Positions 8,450 through 16,828 of a stretch of DNA of 64,000 nucleotides are shown piece by piece; the stretch's first letter is position 1, and each line of letters begins with the position of its first letter. The stretch is from JAEWWD01 sp964440115 (GTDB lineage: Bacteria; Bacillota; Clostridia; Christensenellales; CAG-138). Where the stretch lies: NCBI GenBank assembly GCA_964440115.1, contig CAYTPV010000009.1, positions 1 through 64,000 of the forward strand, written 5' to 3'. Under the pieces are notes generated by a model. That model did not search any database, was not told the DNA's origin, and was given only the letters and a program-made list of their open reading frames with translations. The translations under genes were made by a program, and so were the position numbers.

Positions 8450-9055
8450 ATGCTCGAACTCATTATTGCGCTGGCAGTTGTAGTTCTCGATCAGCTGTCC
8501 AAATATTTCATTCAAATTTATCTTTCTCCCATCGGCACGTCGTATCCTTTGTGGGAGGGCGTGTTTCATCTGACAAATATACATAACACCGGCGCGGCCT
8601 TTGGTATGCTTTCTGGCGGCAGGTGGATATTTATCGTCATTTCTACTCTTGCGAGCGTTGCTATTATCTGGCTGCTATTAAAGCATCGTGCACGCATGCA
8701 TACATTGCTGCGCATCACGTTATCTCTTATACTGGCTGGCGCAGTAGGCAACCTGATCGATCGTGCGTTGATCGGATATGTGCGCGATATGCTGGATTTC
8801 AGACTTGTACAGTTTGCGATATTCAACGTGGCGGACAGCGCTGTAACCGTTGGAGCCACATTGCTGGCGATAGACGTGCTGTTCGGCAAGAGCAGGAAGC
8901 TGCTTGATGATTTAGAAAAGGAAATGGAATTCAAACGGAAAAAGAAAACTGCCGTACAGAAACAAGAAGCGGAACCAACTGCGCAGGATCAGACACAGCC
9001 GGAGAACGAAACCGAAACTGATATTTCCGAAGACAATGAACGTGGAGACATTTGA
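8450..9055 (+). CDS. lspA: Lipoprotein signal peptidase II
   Basis: This integral membrane aspartyl protease removes signal peptides from diacylglyceryl-modified prolipoproteins. Four membrane helices are visible, with the conserved NTGAAFGM box. The two catalytic-aspartate regions are GNLIDRALIGYVRDMLDF and FNVADSAVTVG. At 201 residues it is longer than the usual 150-170 because of a charged Lys/Glu/Gln-rich C-terminal tail (about residues 155-201), probably cytoplasmic and dispensable. The start is ATG 8450 behind GGGGG. The 3' end overlaps rluD by 20 bp, a standard pairing in Firmicutes. Confidence 0.95.
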   Translation: MLELIIALAVVVLDQLSKYFIQIYLSPIGTSYPLWEGVFHLTNIHNTGAAFGMLSGGRWIFIVISTLASVAIIWLLLKHRARMHTLLRITLSLILAGAVGNLIDRALIGYVRDMLDFRLVQFAIFNVADSAVTVGATLLAIDVLFGKSRKLLDDLEKEMEFKRKKKTAVQKQEAEPTAQDQTQPENETETDISEDNERGDI

Positions 9056-10013
9056 GGAAACGGATGAACTGAGCACATTTGAAGCGGACGGCTCGCATGA
9101 ACGGCTGGACGTATTCTTATCGCGCGTGAGCGGGGAAAGCCGCGCGCAGATACAGCGGCTTATACTTGAGGGGGCCGTGCTGGTGGACGGCCAGCCGCGA
9201 AAGGCAAATTACCGTCTGAATGAAGGCGAGGGCGTCACTCTGCGCGTTGACCCGCCCGAAGAGCTGGACGTTGCGCCCGAGGATATCCCGCTTTGTATCG
9301 TATATCAGGATTCGGATATCTGTGTGGTGGACAAGCCGCAGGGAATGGTCGTGCACCCCGCGCCGGGCAATCAGAGCGGTACGCTGGTGAACGCTCTGCT
9401 GTTTCATCTAAAGGATCTTTCGGGCATAGGCGGCGTTCTGCGGCCGGGTATTGTGCATCGCATCGATAAACTGACCTCCGGCCTTATCGTGGTGGCAAAA
9501 AACGACATTGCGCATGCTTCGCTTGCTGCGCAGATCAAAGCGCATACAGCGCGCAGGCGGTATCTTGCAATCGTGGAAGGCAACCTCAAAGAGGACGCGG
9601 GAGTGATCGACGCACCGGTAGGGCGGCACCCTACGGACCGCAAACGCATGGCGGTGGTCAAAAACGGCAGGGAGGCTGTTACACATTGGCGTGTGCTGGC
9701 CAGGATGGGGCAGTTTACGCTCATTGAAGCATCTCTGGAAACCGGCCGTACGCATCAGATACGCGTACATATGGCGCACATCAAGCATCCTGTTGCTGGG
9801 GATACGGTATACGGCCCCGATGTGCCTAAGCTGGGGCTTTCCGGTCAGGCTCTGCACGCCTACCGGTTGACATTGGCGCATCCGCGCACGGGCGAGACCA
9901 TGGAGTTCTTTGCTCCGCCTCCCGCATATTTTCTTAGTGCACTCAAGAAGGCCGGGTATACCGGTGATGCGCCTTGGGAGGAACCGGTTCCTACCGATAA
10001 CACGTTCCGCTGA
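9036..10013 (+). CDS. rluD: RluA-family 23S rRNA pseudouridine synthase
   Basis: It isomerises uridine to pseudouridine in 23S rRNA. The N-terminal S4 RNA-binding domain (residues about 14-75, ERLDVFLSR... and VLVDGQPRKANYRL) is followed by the RluA catalytic domain. The catalytic aspartate lies in HRIDKLTSGL, and later GRTHQIRVHMAHI matches the family. The length of 325 residues is typical of RluD. ATG 9036 lies inside the lspA 3' end, so expression is likely coupled. The exact target site (the RluD positions in helix 69 or others) is inferred from family resemblance only. Confidence 0.92.
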   Translation: MNVETFEETDELSTFEADGSHERLDVFLSRVSGESRAQIQRLILEGAVLVDGQPRKANYRLNEGEGVTLRVDPPEELDVAPEDIPLCIVYQDSDICVVDKPQGMVVHPAPGNQSGTLVNALLFHLKDLSGIGGVLRPGIVHRIDKLTSGLIVVAKNDIAHASLAAQIKAHTARRRYLAIVEGNLKEDAGVIDAPVGRHPTDRKRMAVVKNGREAVTHWRVLARMGQFTLIEASLETGRTHQIRVHMAHIKHPVAGDTVYGPDVPKLGLSGQALHAYRLTLAHPRTGETMEFFAPPPAYFLSALKKAGYTGDAPWEEPVPTDNTFR

Positions 10014-10040
10014 TGTACCTCCAAATTTCTTGGCGTTTTT

Positions 10041-10064
10041 ATGCTCCTTAACGGGAGCATTTTG
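10041..10064 (+). terminator. Probable terminator after rluD
   Basis: ATGCTCC (10041-10047) pairs with GGAGCAT (10054-10060) over a 6-nt loop, followed by TTT. The T-run is short, so termination may be weak. Confidence 0.5.
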
Positions 10065-10149
10065 TATGGGAAAACGGGTATTTCCTCATGGATACCCATA
10101 TTCAGACAGCAAAATTCATATTGCCGCCATATATTCGATAGTGGCTTTG

Positions 10150-10158
10150 TGGTATGAT
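10150..10158 (+). promoter_or_regulatory. Extended -10 element for the FHA-ftsW-pbp operon
   Basis: TGG followed by TATGAT at 10153-10158 forms an extended -10. No good -35 hexamer sits at the right distance, as is common for TGn promoters. It lies about 32 bp before the FHA gene start. Confidence 0.45.
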
Positions 10159-10189
10159 TTTTAGGAAAATACGGCAAGGAGGAAAATGC

Positions 10190-10654
10190 ATGTACGAAAA
10201 CGCATATGACATCGTGGCCATGGGCATGCGGTATTTCTTTTTGCTGCTGATACTTTATATTCTGATCCGGCTTGTACAGCACAGCGTAAGCGAGTTTCGG
10301 GCAGTGCAGCAGATCAAGCAGCAGGTCCGCAGCGTTTCCCCCGGGTATCTCGAGGTAAAGGAACCCGAAGCGCTGCGCGGGGAAAAGTATGCTTTGCGAC
10401 GTGAAGACAGCCTGGGCCGGGCGAAGCGCTGTACGATTCCTATTCAGTTAGGGTCGCTGGCTCCTGTTCATGCCTTCTTTTATGAAAAGAAGGACGGGCT
10501 GTATGTGATGGATTACGGAAGCAGCGCGGGTGTGCTGCTCAACGGCGAACGCATCGGAAAACGCGAGGAGCTTTTATATACCAGCGATGTTTTGCAGATG
10601 GGAGAGCTGGTGATGAAACTGCATCTTGCGGGGGAGGAGGAAGACGATGCATAG
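10190..10654 (+). CDS. Membrane-anchored FHA-domain protein
   Basis: The 154-residue protein has one N-terminal membrane helix (about residues 9-28, GMRYFFLLLILYILIRLV) and a C-terminal forkhead-associated domain. The domain shows APVHAFF, YVMDYGSSAGVLLNG and the final beta strands expected of a phosphothreonine-binding fold. It probably links Ser/Thr protein kinase signalling to wall synthesis, because it heads an operon with an FtsW/RodA polymerase and a PBP; actinobacterial genomes use a similar FHA-rodA-pbpA arrangement. ATG 10190 follows AAGGAGG by 7 nt. It overlaps the next gene by 8 bp. The usual Ser-x-x-His is here preceded by SLAP, so the phosphopeptide site is slightly altered. Confidence 0.85.
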   Translation: MYENAYDIVAMGMRYFFLLLILYILIRLVQHSVSEFRAVQQIKQQVRSVSPGYLEVKEPEALRGEKYALRREDSLGRAKRCTIPIQLGSLAPVHAFFYEKKDGLYVMDYGSSAGVLLNGERIGKREELLYTSDVLQMGELVMKLHLAGEEEDDA

Positions 10655-11891
10655 ATGGAAACGTGTGAGCGCGGCTGGGCTGCTGACGCTGATCATCATG
10701 TTCGAGCTGAGTGCGTTCTCCCTGCTTGCTTTCCGCAATTCCACTCTGGATTTCGGCGCATTCCTTTTCGGCGGAATATTGGTCGCGATGCTGCTGTTTC
10801 AGTATATTTCGCTTACCTCCATATTCCGGCATCTGGATCGATACCTGCTCATCATCGCCAATGTATTGGTTGCGCTGGGGTTGATCATACAATACCGCAT
10901 TGATCCGGATATCGCGTATAAACAGATCATCTGGTTCGGAGTAGGTATGCTGTGCATGGTATTTTGCATACTGTTGATGCGGTTTCCGAATTTTTTTCGG
11001 CGCATCAACTGGCTGCTGATGGCCGGAGGCATTGCAATACTTGGCGTACTGCTCGTGATAGGCTCGGAAACCTACGGCGCGAAAAACTGGATCACGCTGG
11101 CGGGGCAGCGCTTTCAGCCTTCTGAGTTTGTGAAGGTCGGCACGGTATTCATACTGGCGCACTGGCTTACCAACAGCCGTCAGATGCGGGGGCTGTGGCC
11201 GCTGCTGGTATATGTGGCAGGTGCAGGCGGGCTCTTAGTCATGGAGCGGGATCTTGGCGCGGCGGTTTTAATACTTGGTTCATCGCTTATCGTGTTTTAT
11301 GTGGCGACGGGCGATAAGGGGCTGACATTGTTCGGATTAGGGCTGGGCAGCGCGGGCGCGGTTGCGAGCTATTATATGTTTGATCATGTGCGCGTGCGCG
11401 TGGCAATCTGGAAAAACCCATGGGCGACGTATTCCGGCAACGGATACCAGATCGCACAGGGTCTAATGGCAATTGCAAGCGGCGGTTTGTGGGGCATGGG
11501 GCTTACAAGAGGATCTCCCAAGCTCATACCCGCTTATCATACGGATTACATATTCGCGGTTATATGTGAGGAGTTTGGCATTATTGTTGGTGTATGCGTG
11601 ATTGCGTTCTACCTTGTATTCATCATACGCGGAGCGTTGATCGCCCTGAACGCACCGGACAGGTTTACCATGCTGGTAGCGTTTGGCTGTACCGTGCTGA
11701 TTACGCTGCAAAGCTTCATCATAATCGCGGGAGTCATCAAATTGATCCCCCTCACCGGCATCACGCTGCCGTTCGTCAGTTACGGGGGCAGTTCCATGAT
11801 TGCGAGTATGATGCTGCTTGGCATACTCGAAGGCGTTGCCATACAGGGCGGCGAAACGCTTGAGCGTGCGCTCAGGGAGATGACAGTATGA
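10647..11891 (+). CDS. FtsW/RodA/SpoVE-family peptidoglycan glycosyltransferase
   Basis: This 414-residue polytopic protein has about ten membrane helices and belongs to the SEDS family, which polymerises lipid II into glycan strands together with a class B PBP. The C-terminal signature is seen in LTGITLPFVSYGGSS, and the extracellular catalytic region holds GAKNWITLAGQRFQPSEFVK. ATG 10647 is placed after GGGGGAGGAGG; an upstream TTG frame is less likely. Its stop overlaps the PBP start (ATGA). Whether it is the division (FtsW), elongation (RodA) or sporulation (SpoVE) member cannot be decided from the sequence. Confidence 0.93.
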   Translation: MHRWKRVSAAGLLTLIIMFELSAFSLLAFRNSTLDFGAFLFGGILVAMLLFQYISLTSIFRHLDRYLLIIANVLVALGLIIQYRIDPDIAYKQIIWFGVGMLCMVFCILLMRFPNFFRRINWLLMAGGIAILGVLLVIGSETYGAKNWITLAGQRFQPSEFVKVGTVFILAHWLTNSRQMRGLWPLLVYVAGAGGLLVMERDLGAAVLILGSSLIVFYVATGDKGLTLFGLGLGSAGAVASYYMFDHVRVRVAIWKNPWATYSGNGYQIAQGLMAIASGGLWGMGLTRGSPKLIPAYHTDYIFAVICEEFGIIVGVCVIAFYLVFIIRGALIALNAPDRFTMLVAFGCTVLITLQSFIIIAGVIKLIPLTGITLPFVSYGGSSMIASMMLLGILEGVAIQGGETLERALREMTV

Positions 11892-13384
11892 ATACGAGAC
11901 AGAACATCAAAGGCATGCTCGTCGTATTCTGTGCACTGTTTGTGGTGTTAAGCATTTATTTGATATACACCATTGGCGCATACGGTACGCGCTGGTTTTC
12001 AAGCCCTTACAACTCGCGGCTGAACGATCAGAAAAACCGGGTTATCGCGGGTGATATTTTAGATCGCACGGGCAGAAAGCTTGCGACCACGGACTCCGAT
12101 GGCGATCGGGTGTATGTAGACGACAGTTCCATGCGCCGCGCTACTTCTCACGTTGTGGGCGACAATTACGGACAGACTTTTGGCGCAGAAAATTTCTACT
12201 CCAAGTATCTGCTCGGGTTTGACCAGAGCATTGTCGAGCGTATTTCCCAGTCAATATCCGGCAAGCCGGGGTACGGCTCGGATGTTGCGCTGACCATTGA
12301 TGCCGCGTTATGCAATACGGCATATGCCGCAATGGATAACTACAGGGGCGCTGTCGTGGTGATGAATTACAAAACGGGCGAAATACTTGCAAGCGTCAGC
12401 CAGCCTACTTTCGACCCTAAATATGTGGCCGATTATCTGAACGGCGACAAAGAACTGGACAATAGCGCCATGGTCAACCGCGTAAACTCAGGACGCTATA
12501 CACCCGGCTCCGTATTTAAGATTGTGACAGCGCTTGCAGCCATTCGGTATCTGCCCGGCGTAACGGAACGCCAATTTAACTGTGACGGACCGCTGTGTTT
12601 TGATCCTGAGTCGGGACGATATTTGCCGGATGTTCACCTGACGGCTGAGCAGGATACCGCGATGTCCGAGCAAAGCGAGGCGGGGATGAGCGGTGAATAT
12701 TTGGTGGTGCGCGATTATAACGACCAATACCATGGCACAATCAATTTGAAAACCGCATTCGCAAAATCCTGCAATCACGTGTTTGCGCAGCTTGCGATGG
12801 AACTCGGCGCCGATCGGCTAAGACGCGTGGCCAATGAACTGGGCGTAAACGATGAATTCCTGTTTGAGGATATGGTGACCGCCGGCAGCAGCTATGAAAA
12901 GGCAAAAACGGAAGTGAACCTTGCGTGGTCCGGGGTAGGACAATATACGGATATCATGACACCGCTGCATATGTGCATGATCGCAGCGGGTGTCGCAAAT
13001 GACGGCGTAATGGTGGAACCCAAGCTGCTGTATTCCATTACAAATTCCATGGGCGTATCCACATATCAGCTAAAGACGGAAAGCTACAAAAAAGGCATGT
13101 CCGCAACCGAGGCTGCGCAGCTGACGGAATTCATGACGGAAGTGGTAAACACCGGTACGGGCAAAAGCGCCAAGGTATCCGGGGTAACAGTTGCGGGTAA
13201 AACGGGTACGGCAGAAGTTTCTTCGGGCGAGGACGCCCCCAACGCTTGGTTTGTCGGCTTTGTCGATGACGACGAGCATCCGCTTGCCGTATGCGTTGTG
13301 CTCGAAAAAGCCGGCAGCGGAGGAAGCCATGCCGCGCCGATCGCAGCCAGAGTACTAAAAAAGGCGATTGCCTTAGGGTATTGA
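11888..13384 (+). CDS. Penicillin-binding protein (class B transpeptidase)
   Basis: The 498-residue monofunctional transpeptidase has one N-terminal membrane anchor (about residues 9-30) and a short stalk. The catalytic domain shows S-x-x-K as PGSVFKIVTA, S-x-N as KSCNHVF and K-T-G as AGKTGTAEV. It cross-links peptidoglycan outside the membrane, most likely with the adjacent FtsW/RodA protein. At about 500 residues it resembles actinobacterial PbpA and clostridial short PBP2 forms more than full-length PBP2 or PBP3. The ATG at 11888 overlaps the upstream stop by four bases. Confidence 0.93.
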   Translation: MNTRQNIKGMLVVFCALFVVLSIYLIYTIGAYGTRWFSSPYNSRLNDQKNRVIAGDILDRTGRKLATTDSDGDRVYVDDSSMRRATSHVVGDNYGQTFGAENFYSKYLLGFDQSIVERISQSISGKPGYGSDVALTIDAALCNTAYAAMDNYRGAVVVMNYKTGEILASVSQPTFDPKYVADYLNGDKELDNSAMVNRVNSGRYTPGSVFKIVTALAAIRYLPGVTERQFNCDGPLCFDPESGRYLPDVHLTAEQDTAMSEQSEAGMSGEYLVVRDYNDQYHGTINLKTAFAKSCNHVFAQLAMELGADRLRRVANELGVNDEFLFEDMVTAGSSYEKAKTEVNLAWSGVGQYTDIMTPLHMCMIAAGVANDGVMVEPKLLYSITNSMGVSTYQLKTESYKKGMSATEAAQLTEFMTEVVNTGTGKSAKVSGVTVAGKTGTAEVSSGEDAPNAWFVGFVDDDEHPLAVCVVLEKAGSGGSHAAPIAARVLKKAIALGY

Positions 13385-13449
13385 AAAGGAGATTACTTTG
13401 ATATAAAGGAATCCAGTTCTTGAAATTCAGCGTTATTCAGCCAAATTTT

Positions 13450-13478
13450 AGGGCATGCTAAGCGTGCCCTGCTTTTTT
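13450..13478 (+). terminator. Terminator after the FHA-ftsW-pbp operon
   Basis: AGGGCA (13450-13455) pairs with TGCCCT (13465-13470); inner GC pairs extend the stem around a TAA loop. It is followed by GCTTTTTT (13471-13478). Confidence 0.85.
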
Positions 13479-13580
13479 GCGAAATCTAGGCCGGAGATAT
13501 CGACTGGCGATTGCGCTTACATGTATCTATCCTTCATGCAGCAGGGGACTTTTAGCCATGCAGAAAGGAGGCGTTTCACT

Positions 13581-14198
13581 TTGCACCCGCTTTTTATCAT
13601 CTTGCTGATACTGCTTGGAGCCGTTGCATTCGTAGTGATCTATCCGGTGCGGCTATTTGCACAGGCAGGCTTGGAAGTCCCTAAAGGCGGGGATGTATAT
13701 CTGGAATTGCAGTTTTTCAGCGGGCTTTTTCGACTGAAATATAAGCTCGAAATCAATATACTTCGTGAGCCATATCTAACGGTACGACTGTATCATGGAG
13801 GAGAAACGCCGCGGATATTATGGCGTGTCGGAGAAAAAAAGGCTCGCACCGGGCGTATGAATCTGCCGCTCAAGGAGATATGGCGGCATGTACGGCTTCA
13901 CAAACTGCATGTCAACGGAGAACTTGGCATATATGACGATGCATTCTGGACGGTAATGCTTTGTGGGGTGCTTTTCGCACTGCTGCAAAGCGTACTTGTG
14001 TATGCATGCGCGGAAAAGGAACCCTTCGCTTTGCAGGTGAAAGTTATGCCCGCATTTTCCACGGATTGCCTACGGCTAAATTTGGAAGGCATAGCCGGAT
14101 GCCCGCCAATCCATATTATTAGCGCCATCTTAATATGGCATTTGAAGAATAGAAAGGGGCAAAAGGCAGTATGGCGCATCCTATCGAAAACATCATGA
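13581..14198 (+). CDS. ytfI: DUF2953 protein (YtfI-like)
   Basis: The 205-residue product starts with a strong membrane helix (LFIILLILLGAVAFVVIY) followed by a beta-rich region (LELQFFSGLFRLKYKLEI) typical of DUF2953. TTG 13581 follows AAAGGAGG by 9 nt; the longer open frame would run back through the terminator hairpin, so it is rejected. The next gene, overlapping by 28 bp, is a YtfJ/GerW homologue, the same pair as ytfI-ytfJ in Bacillus subtilis. Function is unknown; the pairing suggests a role in sporulation or spore germination. Confidence 0.82.
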   Translation: MHPLFIILLILLGAVAFVVIYPVRLFAQAGLEVPKGGDVYLELQFFSGLFRLKYKLEINILREPYLTVRLYHGGETPRILWRVGEKKARTGRMNLPLKEIWRHVRLHKLHVNGELGIYDDAFWTVMLCGVLFALLQSVLVYACAEKEPFALQVKVMPAFSTDCLRLNLEGIAGCPPIHIISAILIWHLKNRKGQKAVWRILSKTS

Positions 14199-14650
14199 AG
14201 ACCACAATGGAGCAGCTCAAGGAAATGGTGGATGTCAACACCATCATAGGCGATCCGGTAATGACCGGCGGAGACACAGTAATCGTGCCTGTTTCCCGTG
14301 TTTGTCTTGGATTTCTTTCCGGCGGCGGAGAGTATTGCAGCAAGAAGAAAGGGGAGGGCAGAAACGAAAGCCACCAGGTGGATACGGAGGAAAACAGACA
14401 TCCGTTCGCAGGCACTTCCGTGGCGGGACTCAATCTGACGCCCATGGCCTTTTTGGCCATCACCGGCGGTGTCGTGCGTGTACTGCCCGCGCATTACGAC
14501 TGCACACTGGATCGTATTATCGAAATGGTTCCCGAAACCGTAAGGGAGCTTGATCGCATCGTGAAAGAAGCGTGTCAGTCTCGGCAGCAAAACCAGAACT
14601 CAAATTCTTCACAGCCTCTCCATGCGGAAAGCACAGTAATACCGGAATAG
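14171..14650 (+). CDS. ytfJ: GerW/YtfJ-family sporulation protein
   Basis: The 159-residue protein matches the GerW (YtfJ) family: N-terminal PIENIMKTTMEQLKEMVDVN, then GDPVMTGGDTVIVPVSRV, a glycine-rich stretch, and the conserved GLNLTPMAFLAI segment. In B. subtilis the homologue is needed for germination with L-alanine; here that role is inferred. No signal peptide is seen. The C-terminus ends in a Gln/Asn/Ser-rich tail. ATG 14171 lies within the end of ytfI after AGAAAGGGG. The family is not restricted to proven spore formers, so it is suggestive but not proof of sporulation. Confidence 0.88.
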   Translation: MAHPIENIMKTTMEQLKEMVDVNTIIGDPVMTGGDTVIVPVSRVCLGFLSGGGEYCSKKKGEGRNESHQVDTEENRHPFAGTSVAGLNLTPMAFLAITGGVVRVLPAHYDCTLDRIIEMVPETVRELDRIVKEACQSRQQNQNSNSSQPLHAESTVIPE

Positions 14651-14678
14651 CGGCTTCTGAATGAAGCGGGAAACGATT

Positions 14679-15800
14679 ATGAATGCAAAACGGATCATCG
14701 CCCTGTTGGGCGCAGCCTGCATACTATGCGCGGGGTTGCCCGCATTGGCAGCCCCTGAAGTAAATGTAAGCGCGGGCGGCGCTGTGTTGATGGACGCTGA
14801 CACGACCCGCGTGCTCAGTTCTGTGAATGCGCATGCGCGGTTGCCTATGGCTAGCACAACGAAAATAATGACAGCATTGCTGGCGCTTGAAAACAGCTCG
14901 CTGGACGATATCGTAACCGTGCCGAAAGAGGCCTACGCTATGGAAGGTTCCAGTATGTATCTGAATCTTGGTGAAAAGATCAGGATGGAGGATCTGCTCT
15001 ACGGTTTAATGCTTTCATCGGGCAACGACGCAGCGGTTACCATAGCTATTCGAATCGGCGGGTCGGTAGAGGGCTTTGCGCAGATGATGAACAACAAAGC
15101 AGCTCAGCTTGGCTGCGCGAATACGCATTTCGTGACGCCCAACGGCCTGCATGATCCCCAGCATTATACGTCGGCGTACGATCTCGCGCTCATCGCAAGC
15201 GCCGCAATGAAAAACCTGCAGTTCCGTACAATCGTAGGTACAAAATATTGGCGAACAAAGTCGGGCGACGTCATACGAACTTTGAAAAACAAAAACAAAA
15301 TTCTCTGGCAATATGAGGGCGGCAACGGCATCAAAACTGGATTTACAAAGGATTCGGGCCGTTGTCTTGCGTTTTCTGCAGAGCGTGGCGGGCATACCGT
15401 AGTGGGAATTGTGCTTGCTTGCCCCGATATGTGGAATGCGTCAAAATCTCTGCTGGATTATGCGTTTAATAACTACACGTGGAAAAAGTTTATCAGCGCG
15501 GGCGAAACAGTTTGCATAACGGATATTGACAAAGGCATGCAGGATGGCTTGGAAATGCTCGCAAAAGACGATATACTGATTCCATTGCGCAGTGAGGAAA
15601 CGGAGAAATCCATTGAGATCCGCGTGGATTGCCCCTCGACCATCCCGGCGCCGGTATTTGCCGGGCAGGCCGTAGGGACAGTGCAGGCGTGGAGCGACGG
15701 GCGTATGCTGGCTTCCACGCCGCTTGTAGCCTCTAAAACAGTGCTGCGCAAGGAATTCCCGTATTATCTGTGGCGTTTGGCCAGCGATTGGACGGCATAA
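14679..15800 (+). CDS. dacF: D-alanyl-D-alanine carboxypeptidase (peptidase S11)
   Basis: The 373-residue protein has a signal peptide ending near LPALAAPEV, then the S11 catalytic domain with S-x-x-K as ASTTKIMTA, S-x-N as SSGNDAAV and K-T-G as GIKTGFTKDSG, and the C-terminal beta domain of PBP5-like enzymes. It trims the terminal D-Ala from stem pentapeptides outside the cell. ATG 14661 is an alternative start adding six residues; neither site is strong. The position between gerW and rluB mirrors dacB/dacF placement in spore formers, but spmA and spmB, which usually follow, are missing here. dacB is an equally possible name. Confidence 0.9.
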   Translation: MNAKRIIALLGAACILCAGLPALAAPEVNVSAGGAVLMDADTTRVLSSVNAHARLPMASTTKIMTALLALENSSLDDIVTVPKEAYAMEGSSMYLNLGEKIRMEDLLYGLMLSSGNDAAVTIAIRIGGSVEGFAQMMNNKAAQLGCANTHFVTPNGLHDPQHYTSAYDLALIASAAMKNLQFRTIVGTKYWRTKSGDVIRTLKNKNKILWQYEGGNGIKTGFTKDSGRCLAFSAERGGHTVVGIVLACPDMWNASKSLLDYAFNNYTWKKFISAGETVCITDIDKGMQDGLEMLAKDDILIPLRSEETEKSIEIRVDCPSTIPAPVFAGQAVGTVQAWSDGRMLASTPLVASKTVLRKEFPYYLWRLASDWTA

Positions 15801-15847
15801 GGCCGCTTGCGCGCCCGCCTCAGGAAGCGGTAAAAGGGGGCAGGGGT

Positions 15848-16570
15848 ATGCGTTTGCAGAAATATATGGCGGAAGCGGGTGTGGCTTCCCGCAGGCAATG
15901 CGAGGAGTATATCCGGCAAGGCCGTGTGAAGGTAAACGGAGAGACGGCACAGATTGGGTGCGTACTGGATCCGGAAAAGGATGAAGTACTGCTGGACGGC
16001 GCTCCTCTTAAAAAGGAGCAGCGGCGTGTGGTACTGCTGTTTTACAAGCCTCGCGGAGTCGTATCGACAAGCAGCGATCCAGAGGGCAGAAAAACCGTGC
16101 AGGCATATTTCGAGGATTTTCCGGAGCGCCTGTATAACGTGGGCAGGCTGGATATCAATTCGGAAGGTCTGCTCATCATGACAAACGACGGGCAGCTTGC
16201 CCTTGCCATGACGCATCCGAGATATAAAATTCCCAAAACATATTACGCTGTTTGCGACGGGGAACTGACTGCATCCGAGGCGGCCCGCTTGATGAGCGGC
16301 GTCCAGCTTTCAGATGGCATGACCGCCCCCGCGCGTGTGGAACACGTGCGGCCGACCAAAACCGGGCAGACAAGTCTGCTGATTACCATCCGCGAAGGGC
16401 GCAACCGGCAGGTTCGGCGTATGTTGGAGGCGGTGGGACATAAAACGCTGCTGCTAAAACGCGAACGGGTTGGAGCATTGCATATCGAAGGCCTGCATCC
16501 GGGGGAATGGCGCTTTGCTACGCAAGAGGAATTGGCATGGCTGGATACACTGCTTATCAATAAGGATTAA
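15848..16570 (+). CDS. rluB: 16S/23S rRNA pseudouridine synthase (RluB/RsuA family)
   Basis: The 240-residue product has an N-terminal S4 domain (MRLQKYMAEAGVASRR, VKVNG) and the RsuA/RluB/RluE catalytic domain with the aspartate in GRLDINSEGLL. GRNRQVRRMLEAVGH near the C-terminus is family-typical. It makes pseudouridine in rRNA. ATG 15848 follows AAGGGGGCAGGGG; an in-frame extension upstream is rejected. It is 47 bp downstream of dacF and ends the operon at a GC-rich hairpin. Confidence 0.93.
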   Translation: MRLQKYMAEAGVASRRQCEEYIRQGRVKVNGETAQIGCVLDPEKDEVLLDGAPLKKEQRRVVLLFYKPRGVVSTSSDPEGRKTVQAYFEDFPERLYNVGRLDINSEGLLIMTNDGQLALAMTHPRYKIPKTYYAVCDGELTASEAARLMSGVQLSDGMTAPARVEHVRPTKTGQTSLLITIREGRNRQVRRMLEAVGHKTLLLKRERVGALHIEGLHPGEWRFATQEELAWLDTLLINKD

Positions 16571-16605
16571 TTATATTATATGCCGGATATATCCTTGTTT
16601 CCAAT

Positions 16606-16637
16606 GGCGCGGCGATTCTGCCGCGCCTATACTTTTT
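16606..16637 (+). terminator. Terminator after rluB
   Basis: GGCGCGGC (16606-16613) pairs perfectly with GCCGCGCC (16620-16627); a T5 run follows at 16633-16637 after five other bases. Confidence 0.7.
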
Positions 16638-16663
16638 CAAGCGGGAATTATTAGATAAAACGC

Positions 16664-16693
16664 TTGAATTGCCACGATATTTGATGATACAAT
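16664..16693 (+). promoter_or_regulatory. Promoter of the decarboxylase-like cluster
   Basis: TTGAAT (16664-16669) and TACAAT (16688-16693) are 18 bp apart, with TG at 16685-16686 (extended -10). The leader of about 130 nt before the start at 16829 includes a T8 run at 16723-16730; no known riboswitch is recognised in it. Confidence 0.6.
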
Positions 16694-16828
16694 AGGAATA
16701 TATTAAAATGCGGGAGGATGTTTTTTTTCGTAAAGAAAATTGTATCCTTTTCTATTAGTACCTTTTGTACCCATTCGTGAGCATAATGAATTCTTTTAAC
16801 TGAGCAACTGTTTTCAGGAGGTGGTGAA

